From Sediminicola sp047612485 (GTDB taxonomy: Bacteria > Bacteroidota > Bacteroidia > Flavobacteriales > Flavobacteriaceae), in assembly GCA_047612485.1 (NCBI GenBank), contig JBLGAT010000119.1:1-7150 (forward strand): a stretch of DNA of 7,150 bases, in the 5' to 3' direction. A program made the translations under genes and the position numbers. This document shows positions 1 through 6,750 of this stretch, piece after piece (within the stretch, counting starts at the first letter, position 1; every line of letters begins with the position of its first letter). Under the pieces are notes generated by a model. The model saw only the letters and a list, made by a program, of their open reading frames with translations. It was not told the DNA's origin and made no database searches.

Positions 1-1947
1 ATCATTCATATTTTAAGGAATGTTTATTACAATGCCATTGGAGAGCTATATTCCTATATCAAGGAACATATACAAAATCAGGATTTTAACAACCATAATA
101 TAATGAAGTTGGGGTTCTGGCCTGGCGGGGATAGGGACGGTAACCCTTTTGTAACGGCTGCAATGACCAACCAGGTAGCAGATGAGCTTAGGACAACCCT
201 GATGAAATGCTATTATCACGACATTAAGACCTTGCAACAAAAATTGAGTTTCACAGATTTGCAGGATTTGCTCAATGAGTTGAGGGGCAAACTGTATGAT
301 ACCATGTTCAATGTGAAAAAGGTTATGTCGTATGAAGAAATCATTGGTCCACTTATACAAATTCGGGAAATATTAGTTCGGGAGTACAATTCATTGTACC
401 TAAAGGATTTGGACCAGGTTATCGATAAGGTCAAAATATTCAAAACGCATTTCGCGACGTTAGACATAAGGCAAGACCATAGTGTGCATAGGAATACCGT
501 GGAGGCTATATTGAAACAACAAGAAGTTATCACTGAAAGTTTGGAGGAACTTACTGAAGCGGCATTGATAGATCTTTTAATGCACAAAAATATTAAAGTA
601 CAACACGAAAATTTTGAGGATGACCTGGTACGGGATACCATAGAGAATATAGCCCAACTAAAAAATATCCAAAGTAAAAATGGGGAGGAAGGGTGCAATA
701 GGTATGCGATAAGCAATTCCGAAGATATCTTTTCCGTACTTTTCGTATACGGCCTGTTGAGATGGTGCGGGGATTGGGAAGAAGGTAAAATACCTTTCGA
801 TATTGTGCCGTTGTTTGAGACCATGAACGGAATGGCCACCTCCGAGGATACCATGAACGGGGTGTTCGATTTATCCGAATATAGGGCCCATGTTAGAAAT
901 AGACATAATAAACAGACCATTATGCTCGGCTTTTCTGATGGCACCAAAGATGGCGGCTACGTAAAGGCAAATTGGTCTATTTTTAAAACCAAAGAGAATT
1001 TATCGACGGTTTGCGGACAAAGGGATGTAAAGGCCATATTTTTTGACGGTCGAGGCGGACCACCAGCACGTGGAGGCGGCAAAACCCATCGGTTTTATGC
1101 TGCACAGACAAAGAATATCGCCAATAATGAAATACAGCTCACCATCCAAGGCCAGACCATTACCAGTAATTATGGAACCAAGGACCTATTTATGCACAAC
1201 TGTGAGCAGTTATTGACCGCAGGCCTTTCCAATGATCTTTTTGGCAAAGAAAACTCAATATCCAAGGAGATGAGGCAATTGATGGAAGAACTATCCGACC
1301 TTAGTTTTGCCAAATATGATGCCCTGAAGCAGCATGATAAATTTATGCCCTACTTGGAAGAAAAGAGCACCTTAAGATATTATAACAATGCCAATATTGG
1401 CAGTAGGCCAGGAAAAAGAGGGAACAAGGCAAAATTGGAGCTTACCGATCTTAGAGCGATATCCTTCGTTGGTTCGTGGAGCCAATTAAAACAAAATGTA
1501 CCGGGATATTTCGGAATAGGGTCTGCCATTAAAATTCTAAAGGATAGAGGACAACTTAACGACCTTAAAAAGCTATTCCAAGAGGTTCCTTTTTTCAAGG
1601 CGTTAATGCTAAACAGTATGATGGCCTTGTCCAAATGTTATTTTGAGCTGACGAGCTATATGAAGGACGACCAAGAATATGGTGAATTCTGGAATATTCT
1701 TTATGATGAATACCTTTTGTCCAAGGAAATGCTCCTTTTAATTTCTGATTTCAAGATTTTAATGGAGGAGGAATCAGTATCCAGGGAATCGATAAAAATA
1801 AGGGAAGCAATCGTATTGCCTCTGTTGGTAATTCAACAATATGCACTTCAAAAAATAGGGCAAGGATCGGACCATAAGGAATTGTATGAGAAAATAGTGA
1901 CCAGATCACTCTATGGAAACATTAACGCCAGTAGAAACTCGGCATAA
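1..1947 (+). CDS. ppc: Phosphoenolpyruvate carboxylase (5'-truncated by window edge)
   Basis: This enzyme carboxylates phosphoenolpyruvate with bicarbonate to give oxaloacetate, the cytoplasmic anaplerotic feed into the TCA cycle. The frame is open from base 1, giving 648 residues. The first ATG (103) lies inside the conserved GGDRDGNP region and is not the start. Compared with the roughly 850-900 residues usual for the family, about 200-230 N-terminal residues are missing, including the catalytic-His TAHPTE motif. Visible family motifs are GGDRDGNP (124-147), LDIRQ (460-474), PLFET with the metal-binding Glu (codon 817), GFSDGTKDGG with metal-binding Asp (937) and catalytic Lys (946), the glycine-rich loop GRGGPPARGGG (1048-1080) and NIGSRP (from about 1390). 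Two places differ from the textbook enzyme: the loop reads FDGRGG rather than FHGRGG, and the protein ends RNSA rather than (R/Q)NTG. Tandem stops (TAATAA) close the gene and a strong terminator follows. The family call is very secure. Confidence 0.97.
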   Translation: MIHILRNVYYNAIGELYSYIKEHIQNQDFNNHNIMKLGFWPGGDRDGNPFVTAAMTNQVADELRTTLMKCYYHDIKTLQQKLSFTDLQDLLNELRGKLYDTMFNVKKVMSYEEIIGPLIQIREILVREYNSLYLKDLDQVIDKVKIFKTHFATLDIRQDHSVHRNTVEAILKQQEVITESLEELTEAALIDLLMHKNIKVQHENFEDDLVRDTIENIAQLKNIQSKNGEEGCNRYAISNSEDIFSVLFVYGLLRWCGDWEEGKIPFDIVPLFETMNGMATSEDTMNGVFDLSEYRAHVRNRHNKQTIMLGFSDGTKDGGYVKANWSIFKTKENLSTVCGQRDVKAIFFDGRGGPPARGGGKTHRFYAAQTKNIANNEIQLTIQGQTITSNYGTKDLFMHNCEQLLTAGLSNDLFGKENSISKEMRQLMEELSDLSFAKYDALKQHDKFMPYLEEKSTLRYYNNANIGSRPGKRGNKAKLELTDLRAISFVGSWSQLKQNVPGYFGIGSAIKILKDRGQLNDLKKLFQEVPFFKALMLNSMMALSKCYFELTSYMKDDQEYGEFWNILYDEYLLSKEMLLLISDFKILMEEESVSRESIKIREAIVLPLLVIQQYALQKIGQGSDHKELYEKIVTRSLYGNINASRNSA

Positions 1948-1952
1948 TAAAG

Positions 1953-2034
1953 TTGGGTAATTTACGGGGTGTTTTTATTGAAAAAAGGGGCAGCAAATTA
2001 TGGTTTGCTGCCCCTTTTTTTACGTATTACCCAA
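1953..2034. repeat. Outer imperfect inverted repeat enclosing the ppc terminator
   Basis: TTGGGTAA (1953-1960) is the exact reverse complement of TTACCCAA (2027-2034). Just inside, TACG (1963-1966) pairs with CGTA (2023-2026), leaving only a two-base bulge (1961-1962). Together they form a 12-bp outer stem around the terminator hairpin, with a 14-base loop on the 5' side (1967-1980) and 2 bases on the 3' side. No target-site duplication is seen at the flanks, so I read it as an extended 3'-end structure rather than a transposon relic. Confidence 0.6.
1981..2021 (+). terminator. Strong rho-independent terminator of ppc
   Basis: A perfect 17-bp stem pairs 1981-1997 with 2004-2020. Its core is GGGGCAGCAAA/TTTGCTGCCCC, the loop is six bases (TTATGG), and it is preceded by six A and followed by seven T. 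It lies 33 bases after the ppc stop. The A/T tracts make it look functional in both directions. It should insulate the kinase gene downstream from ppc transcription. Confidence 0.93.
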
Positions 2035-2094
2035 TGGGAACACAAATTCATTAAAACAGTCAATGCACTAACCACTGTTCATGAGGGTTTTTCT

Positions 2095-2112
2095 TACACA
2101 CAAAAATGTGTA
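2095..2112. promoter_or_regulatory. Short palindrome next to the candidate kinase promoter (possible operator)
   Basis: TACACA, six bases, then TGTGTA form a perfect 6-bp inverted repeat that ends one base before the TTGACA-like -35 box. The position would suit an activator or repressor site. Six-base palindromes are common by chance in AT-rich DNA, so this is weak. Confidence 0.25.
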
Positions 2113-2143
2113 TTTGACAACAAAAATAGCATAGATTACAATT
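2113..2143 (+). promoter_or_regulatory. Candidate promoter of the hybrid histidine kinase gene
   Basis: TTGACA (2114-2119) is followed after exactly 17 bases by TACAAT (2137-2142), close to the general sigma-70 consensus. Read as a Bacteroidota promoter it has TTTG (2113-2116) and, 20 bases on, TACAATTT, an imperfect match to TAnnTTTG. Transcription would start near 2149 and give a leader of about 125 bases. An alternative TATAATTG box lies at 2151-2158 but lacks an upstream partner. Confidence 0.4.
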
Positions 2144-2273
2144 TTTATAGTATAATTGACGTTCGAAGCCTTAATTATGTGTAATTAATAACTTACAATT
2201 AGTTTTAGATTTTAGTGATAAGAAATAAATTTTTGAATTGAATAGCGCTTAGTTCCCCTAATTGTATCTTAAT

Positions 2274-4337
2274 ATGTCGTATAAATTTTCGAAAAAAGAG
2301 TTAATATTTCCCCTGTTGGTTTTTATGTCCTTAATGGTGGTTGCCATTGTTTTATGGAATAAAACATTGAAAACGCAAGAGGCCTTATTAAAAAATGAAA
2401 TACAAACTTCCGGTCAACTTAGGTCTCAGGAATTTTATAATTCAGTAGCCAACAGTGTAAAGGCGTTGGAAAACCTTAAACAGCGTATTGAAATGACCAA
2501 TGGCGGTTACTTTCAATATTGGGAAGAGGATGCGCAGCTTATTTTGGAGCAGAATCCTTCCTTTAAATTTGTGGAGTGGATAGATAGTTCAATGATTATC
2601 AGAAAGATTACCCCATTAAAAGGTAATGAAGCAGCTGTTGGCTTGGATATTTCCAAATTATACAGGGCAGAGGAATGGAAAGAACATAGTCAGCGTAATA
2701 AAACCAATATTACTTCTTGGGTAAGTTTGACCCAAGGAGGTCAGGCCTTTTTGGTAGATATACCCGTATATTTTGAAGGGAAGCTACAAGGTACGATCAC
2801 TGCTGGTATGGATTTTACCAATCCCTTCAATCAATTGGCAACCGATTTAGATGCCTATGCCGTTGAAATTAAAGATGAAACGGGGACAACGTTTTATGCC
2901 TACAATTCTCCAAAATCATCGGAATTTGAAAGTGAGTATAAGTACAATACCTCTTTTATGATGGATTCCCTAGATCAACAGCAATGGAGTTTTTCCCTTA
3001 TGCCAAAACACATTGATATGTTGGCAGATAGAAAGGAAACCATGTTTATCGCTTTTGTCTTTGGGTTGTTGCTCTCCATTTTAACCAGTTCCTTGATTTA
3101 TTTTTACAGAGCTTCGAGATCAGAGAATAAACGCTATAAAGAGTCCATATTAAAACTCCGTGAGTTAAACAGCGATTTAAAAACAGAACAGCTAAAGGCT
3201 AAAAAAGCCAGTAAGGCAAAAACCGAATTCGTGTCCAATATGAGTCATGAGATTAGGACTCCCTTAAATGCTATTCTAGGTTTTATAGAGGTTTTAAAAT
3301 CATCCAATATTAAGAGCTCCCTAAAGGAATATCTTGTGCTAATGGATATCTCGTCTAAAAAATTACTGCTTTTGGTGGATGATATATTGGAGATTGACAA
3401 GATTGAATCAGGGAAAAGCATCTGCAAAAAAGAGCGATTTTCGCCTGCTCGGGAAATTGCCAATATTATTAGAATTTATAGGCCAAGTATAGAACAAAAA
3501 GGATTGTACCTACATTTGGATGCTCCAGTTAACAGTGATATATACGGAATTGGTGATATGGGGAAATTCGGTCAGATTCTTACCAACCTCTTACGAAATG
3601 CCTTGAAATTTACAGAAAACGGTGGTATTCACATTAATTATAGCGAAAGGATCAATGAAAATAATCTTTTGATAGACTTAGTAATCCGGGATACGGGAAT
3701 TGGGATACCCAAAAATAAAATGAAATCAATTTTCAATCGATTTACACAAGTAGACTCTGGATTAAACAAAAAGCATGAGGGTAGTGGTCTTGGACTATAT
3801 ATCACCAACAATTTGGTGAAATTAATGAAAGGACAAATTACAGCGGAAAGTTCAACAAATAACGGGACACAGTTTAAAATAAGCCTACAGTTCCCCTTAG
3901 TGAATTGTGAACAAGAAGCACAAAAGGTAATTGACATTACAACTAAAAAAAATGATGATATAGAAGGCGCTTCAGTCCTGATTGTGGATGACAATAAGAT
4001 AAATGTGATTGTACTTAAGAAGGCGTTGGAAACATTGGGAATAAAGGCCCAATACGTCTCTGACGGTGAGCAGGCTGTAGCAGAGGCACAAAAAAATGTT
4101 TACGACCTGGTGTTTATGGATATCCATATGCCCGTGATGGACGGGTTGGAAGCCACCAAGATCATACGTAAGACCAATAAGGAACTTGTGATCATAGGCT
4201 TTTCAGCCGATGTAACACGGGAAACCATAGAAAAGGCACTTGCATTCGGAATGAACGAATATTTTACCAAACCTATTTCAATGGTAAAATTGAGACAGCA
4301 CTTATCCAATTATCTTTTAAACGTAAAAGTTTCCTAA
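2274..4337 (+). CDS. Membrane-bound hybrid histidine kinase with CHASE-like sensor and receiver domain
   Basis: A 687-residue sensor kinase that should autophosphorylate on His in response to an external ligand and pass phosphate to its own receiver. In order it has: TM1 (about 10-28); a periplasmic sensor (about 30-255) with CHASE-like features, GNEAAVGLD (117-125) and a GGQAFLVDIPVY segment ending at 166; TM2 (about 257-278); a charged, probably coiled-coil linker (281-318); HisKA with SHEIRTPLN, phospho-acceptor His325 and the HExxT pattern; HATPase_c with N box around Asn442, DTGIGI (473-478) and GSGLGL (503-508); and a receiver (about 566-682) with Asp572/Asp573, phospho-acceptor Asp616, Ser644 and Lys666. 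ATG 2274 is chosen over an in-frame TTG at 2262, which adds only four residues. No Shine-Dalgarno is present. No HPt domain, DNA-binding output or partner regulator is in view, so the output must lie elsewhere. The signal sensed cannot be named. Confidence 0.93.
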   Translation: MSYKFSKKELIFPLLVFMSLMVVAIVLWNKTLKTQEALLKNEIQTSGQLRSQEFYNSVANSVKALENLKQRIEMTNGGYFQYWEEDAQLILEQNPSFKFVEWIDSSMIIRKITPLKGNEAAVGLDISKLYRAEEWKEHSQRNKTNITSWVSLTQGGQAFLVDIPVYFEGKLQGTITAGMDFTNPFNQLATDLDAYAVEIKDETGTTFYAYNSPKSSEFESEYKYNTSFMMDSLDQQQWSFSLMPKHIDMLADRKETMFIAFVFGLLLSILTSSLIYFYRASRSENKRYKESILKLRELNSDLKTEQLKAKKASKAKTEFVSNMSHEIRTPLNAILGFIEVLKSSNIKSSLKEYLVLMDISSKKLLLLVDDILEIDKIESGKSICKKERFSPAREIANIIRIYRPSIEQKGLYLHLDAPVNSDIYGIGDMGKFGQILTNLLRNALKFTENGGIHINYSERINENNLLIDLVIRDTGIGIPKNKMKSIFNRFTQVDSGLNKKHEGSGLGLYITNNLVKLMKGQITAESSTNNGTQFKISLQFPLVNCEQEAQKVIDITTKKNDDIEGASVLIVDDNKINVIVLKKALETLGIKAQYVSDGEQAVAEAQKNVYDLVFMDIHMPVMDGLEATKIIRKTNKELVIIGFSADVTRETIEKALAFGMNEYFTKPISMVKLRQHLSNYLLNVKVS

Positions 4338-4340
4338 TAG

Positions 4341-5519
4341 TTACTGAAAGGCCTGAAAACCGGTAATATCCGCTCCAGTGATCAGTAAGTGTATGTCATG
4401 TGTGCCCTCATAGGTGATAACACTTTCTAGGTTCATCATGTGTCTCATAATACTGTATTCGCCGGAAATTCCCATTCCTCCCAATACTTGTCTTGCTTCA
4501 CGGGCTATTTTTATTGCCATGTCTACATTATTGCGCTTCGCCATTGAAATTTGGGCAGTAGTGGCTTTCCCTTGATTTTTTAATTGCCCCAATCTAAAGG
4601 CCAGTAATTGTGCCTTAGTTATTTCCGTGATCATTTCTGCCAATTTCTTCTGCTGTAGTTGTGTAGCCCCAATGGGCTTGCCAAATTGGATGCGCTCTTT
4701 GGAATACCTTAATGCTGTATCATAACAGTCCATGGCGGCACCAATGGCGCCCCATGCAATACCATATCGGGCAGAATCCAAGCAACCCAGAGGGGCTCCC
4801 AAACCGTTTTTGCCCGGCAATAGATTTTCTTTCGGCACTTTTACATTGTCAAAAATAAGCTCTCCAGTTGCGGAAGCCCTTAAGGACCATTTGTTATGGG
4901 TTTCAGGAGTAGAAAAGCCTTCCATGCCACGTTCCACGATCAGTCCGTGGATCCTTCCTTCTTCATTTTTTGCCCAAACCACAGCGATATCGGCAAAGGG
5001 AGAATTGGAGATCCAAAGCTTGGCACCGTTTAAAAGGTAGTGGTCACCCATATCCTTGAATTTTGTTTCCATACCACTTGGGTTAGAGCCATGGTTAGGT
5101 TCGGTAAGTCCAAAACAGCCCATAAACTCCCCTGTTGCCAATTTGGGCAAGTATTTTTTTCGCTGTGCTTCCGTTCCATACGTATAAATGGGATACATCA
5201 CCAAGGATGATTGCACGGAAGCCGTAGATCTAACACCACTGTCACCGCGTTCAATTTCTTGCATGATGAGTCCATAGCTTATTTGGTCAAGACCGGCGCC
5301 TCCATATTCTTGGGGAATATAAGGTCCAAAAGCCCCTATTTCTGCCAAACCACCAATGATTTGTTTTGGAAACTCCGCTTTTTGTGCATATTCCTCTATG
5401 ATGGGGGATACATCCCTCTTAACCCATTGACGGGCGGCATCACGCACCAATTTATGTTCTTCTGACAGTAAATCATCGAGATTGTAATAATCGGGAGCTT
5501 CAAACAAATCTGGCTTCAT
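4341..5519 (-). CDS. gcdH: Glutaryl-CoA dehydrogenase (acyl-CoA dehydrogenase family)
   Basis: A 392-residue FAD enzyme, the normal family length. Glutaryl-CoA dehydrogenase oxidatively decarboxylates glutaryl-CoA to crotonyl-CoA and CO2, passing electrons to electron-transfer flavoprotein, at the end of lysine and tryptophan breakdown. The flavin-binding segment FGLTEPNHGSNP is at 136-147. The catalytic base is Glu371 in YEGTHDIH, preceded by Tyr370. Glu90, Arg97 and Ser101 in EIERGDSGVRSTASVQSS match the residues that, as I recall, hold the glutaryl carboxylate in human GCDH (Glu87, Arg94, Ser98), which separates it from plain acyl-CoA dehydrogenases. ATG 5519 is chosen over an in-frame TTG at 5540, because the TTG overlaps the -7 box of the promoter at 5538-5569 and would not be transcribed. 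It lies 102 bases downstream of the Rieske gene on the same strand, and its stop is 3 bases from the convergent kinase stop. A related short-chain acyl-CoA substrate cannot be excluded. Confidence 0.92.
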   Translation of the reverse strand: MKPDLFEAPDYYNLDDLLSEEHKLVRDAARQWVKRDVSPIIEEYAQKAEFPKQIIGGLAEIGAFGPYIPQEYGGAGLDQISYGLIMQEIERGDSGVRSTASVQSSLVMYPIYTYGTEAQRKKYLPKLATGEFMGCFGLTEPNHGSNPSGMETKFKDMGDHYLLNGAKLWISNSPFADIAVVWAKNEEGRIHGLIVERGMEGFSTPETHNKWSLRASATGELIFDNVKVPKENLLPGKNGLGAPLGCLDSARYGIAWGAIGAAMDCYDTALRYSKERIQFGKPIGATQLQQKKLAEMITEITKAQLLAFRLGQLKNQGKATTAQISMAKRNNVDMAIKIAREARQVLGGMGISGEYSIMRHMMNLESVITYEGTHDIHLLITGADITGFQAFQ

Positions 5520-5537
5520 ATGGACTTTTATTTGTCT

Positions 5538-5569
5538 CAAAGATAAATAAAGGAATATAACATTACAAG
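5538..5569 (-). promoter_or_regulatory. Bacteroidota-type promoter of gcdH
   Basis: On the minus strand TATCTTTG (5545-5538) fits the Bacteroidota -7 consensus TAnnTTTG exactly. CTTG (5569-5566) stands 20 bases upstream of it, as expected for the -33 TTTG/TTG element. Transcription would start around 5530-5535, leaving a leader of only 10-16 bases before ATG 5519. The gene can therefore be expressed independently of the upstream Rieske gene. Confidence 0.6.
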
Positions 5570-5621
5570 ACTCCTGTGTTACATTATTGCCTATTCCGTG
5601 TTTATTTTGGATTCTATTTTT

Positions 5622-6707
5622 TTAACCATTTATAAAACTTGCCAATAGGCAGTGAAAATGATGTACGCCCTTTTCCCTTGTTGGGGAAAAACGTCCGGCA
5701 TTGTAGAATTTTGAGCGGACTCCTCTCTGGACGCTTTCTACCACGTCTTCATCTTCTAATTCTACCTTGTCCAACCCAGAGCCTGCACCCTTGTCCAATT
5801 TGCTTTTATCATAGACATAAGAGTGAAAAGAAACTTTGGTGCTCTTTAAACCCAATGGGTGTACAATGTTTACCGAAAGACCCCAAGGGTAGAAGTTGAA
5901 CATCATATTGGGAAAGACCCAGAAATAATAGGCTGCTATGTTCTTCCCATGGTCGATATGATTTTCAGGCAATTCAAAAATTTCCTCCGATCCATGTGCA
6001 TAACCGATCTGTAAGTTCACATGATCAAAAAGGAGCGTTTCGTAATTGCCATAATCCAATACCTCGTTTAGATCGTTATGGACAAAAGGAATGTGAAAGC
6101 CTTCCAAATAATTATCACAATAAAGTGCCCAATGGGCATCAACCATATATTCCTTGGAACGACTTTCATCTAATTTAAATTCATGTAAGGGAAAAAAGCC
6201 AATTCGCTCATTCATGATTTCCAGAACCGTATTAATATCAAAGGTTGGGCTAAGGCCCATAAACAAAAACGGACCCCAATGGCGCAATGGAAATTTATAA
6301 AGGTTATCGCACGGTTTAGGAAAATCTTGGGCCTCTTTAAATTCGGGCATATGTTCCATGGTACCGTCCAACTGAAATCTTCTTCCGTGATAACCACAGA
6401 TCAATTTTTTTGTGTTGGAATTTTGGGCCACCACCAAATTCCCCCTATGTGTGCATACGTTGGATAGACAATGAACATGATTCCCCTCGTCCCTTGTCAA
6501 AACTACAGGTTCTGCCAGATAACCGTCCAAAAGGGTAAAAGGATATTGTTGATGAGGCAATTCCACTAAATTTTCGTGTCCTACCCACTGCCAAGATCTA
6601 TAAAATATCATATTTTTAATAGCTTCAAAAACTTCGGGATCTCTATAAAAGGAAGCAGGTAAAGTGCTTGCCTTGGTAATGTCCGAATCGATTTCAAATT
6701 TCTGCAT
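5622..6707 (-). CDS. Rieske non-heme iron oxygenase, alpha subunit (choline-monooxygenase-like)
   Basis: A 361-residue cytoplasmic oxygenase of the ring-hydroxylating/choline monooxygenase superfamily (COG4638 type). The N-terminal Rieske domain (about 35-145) binds a [2Fe-2S] cluster through C85-x-H87 and C104-x2-H107. The C-terminal domain binds mononuclear iron through His205 and His210 in DNYLEGFHIPFVH, probably with Asp321 in EDVVESVQRG. Glu202 stands where classical dioxygenases have the bridging Asp. The DNYLEGFH motif and the tail VQRG...GRFSP..EKGVHHFH resemble plant choline monooxygenase more than naphthalene-type dioxygenases, so an N-methyl or quaternary amine substrate is more likely than an arene; the true substrate is unknown. 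Unusually, CGYHG is followed by Arg-Arg-Phe rather than Trp. No reductase or ferredoxin gene is in the window. ATG 6707 has no Shine-Dalgarno. No terminator is visible after the stop, so read-through into gcdH is possible. Confidence 0.9.
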   Translation of the reverse strand: MQKFEIDSDITKASTLPASFYRDPEVFEAIKNMIFYRSWQWVGHENLVELPHQQYPFTLLDGYLAEPVVLTRDEGNHVHCLSNVCTHRGNLVVAQNSNTKKLICGYHGRRFQLDGTMEHMPEFKEAQDFPKPCDNLYKFPLRHWGPFLFMGLSPTFDINTVLEIMNERIGFFPLHEFKLDESRSKEYMVDAHWALYCDNYLEGFHIPFVHNDLNEVLDYGNYETLLFDHVNLQIGYAHGSEEIFELPENHIDHGKNIAAYYFWVFPNMMFNFYPWGLSVNIVHPLGLKSTKVSFHSYVYDKSKLDKGAGSGLDKVELEDEDVVESVQRGVRSKFYNAGRFSPTREKGVHHFHCLLASFING

Positions 6708-6728
6708 CGTTATAATTTATATTGTACC

Positions 6729-6750
6729 TTGGGATGGGATTTCTTCCCAA
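6729..6750. promoter_or_regulatory. 22-base palindrome between divergent genes (possible operator)
   Basis: TTGGGA (6729-6734), ten bases, then TCCCAA (6745-6750) form a perfect 6-bp inverted repeat in the 85-base spacer between the Rieske and permease genes. It overlaps the candidate -7 box and start site of the Rieske gene, where a bound repressor would block transcription. It could instead form a leader hairpin. No regulator gene is in view to assign to it. Confidence 0.35.

Larger units (their letters stand above)
1948..2273. other. Intergenic region between ppc and the hybrid kinase gene
   Basis: This 326-base stretch holds no convincing gene. Its left part is the ppc terminator and the enclosing inverted repeat. 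Its right part is AT-rich and contains a candidate promoter (2113-2143) and three short inverted repeats: AACAGT/ACTGTT (2055-2060 and 2074-2079), TACACA/TGTGTA (2095-2112) and TTAATTA/TAATTAA (2171-2188). No tRNA, riboswitch or repeat array is recognisable. Confidence 0.7.

Noticed and set aside
103..105. ATG 103 as the start of a shorter PEP carboxylase
   Set aside because: The frame is open and has protein-like sequence back to base 1, and this Met lies just before the GGDRDGNP motif in the middle of the family domain.
819..860. Direct repeat ACCATGAACGG within ppc (820-830 and 850-860)
   Set aside because: It encodes the two TMNG segments near the PLFET motif, lies inside normal coding sequence and is not part of a longer repeat.
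216..947. Long open frame of 243 codons antisense to ppc
   Set aside because: It is Ser/Cys/Ile-rich low-quality sequence fully inside a strongly conserved gene in the other strand, typical of a shadow frame.
1969..2184. Open frame of 71 codons on the + strand starting at GTG
   Set aside because: It runs straight through both arms of the terminator, starts on a rare codon, and resembles no protein family.
2262..2273. TTG 2262 as start of the kinase
   Set aside because: It adds only four residues with no ribosome binding support, and ATG 2274 is in frame just before a normal Lys-rich start to TM1.
4314..4329. CTTTTA-AACG-TAAAAG hairpin at the end of the kinase gene as a terminator
   Set aside because: The six-base stem has only one G-C pair in each arm's end and no T-tract worth the name, so it is too weak to call.
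5520..5540. TTG 5540 as start of gcdH
   Set aside because: It overlaps the -7 promoter box, so it would lie upstream of the transcript, and ATG 5519 gives the usual family N-terminus.
5552..5597. GGAATA/TATTCC inverted repeat between the Rieske and gcdH genes
   Set aside because: The arms are six bases and 34 bases apart in AT-rich DNA, which is expected by chance.
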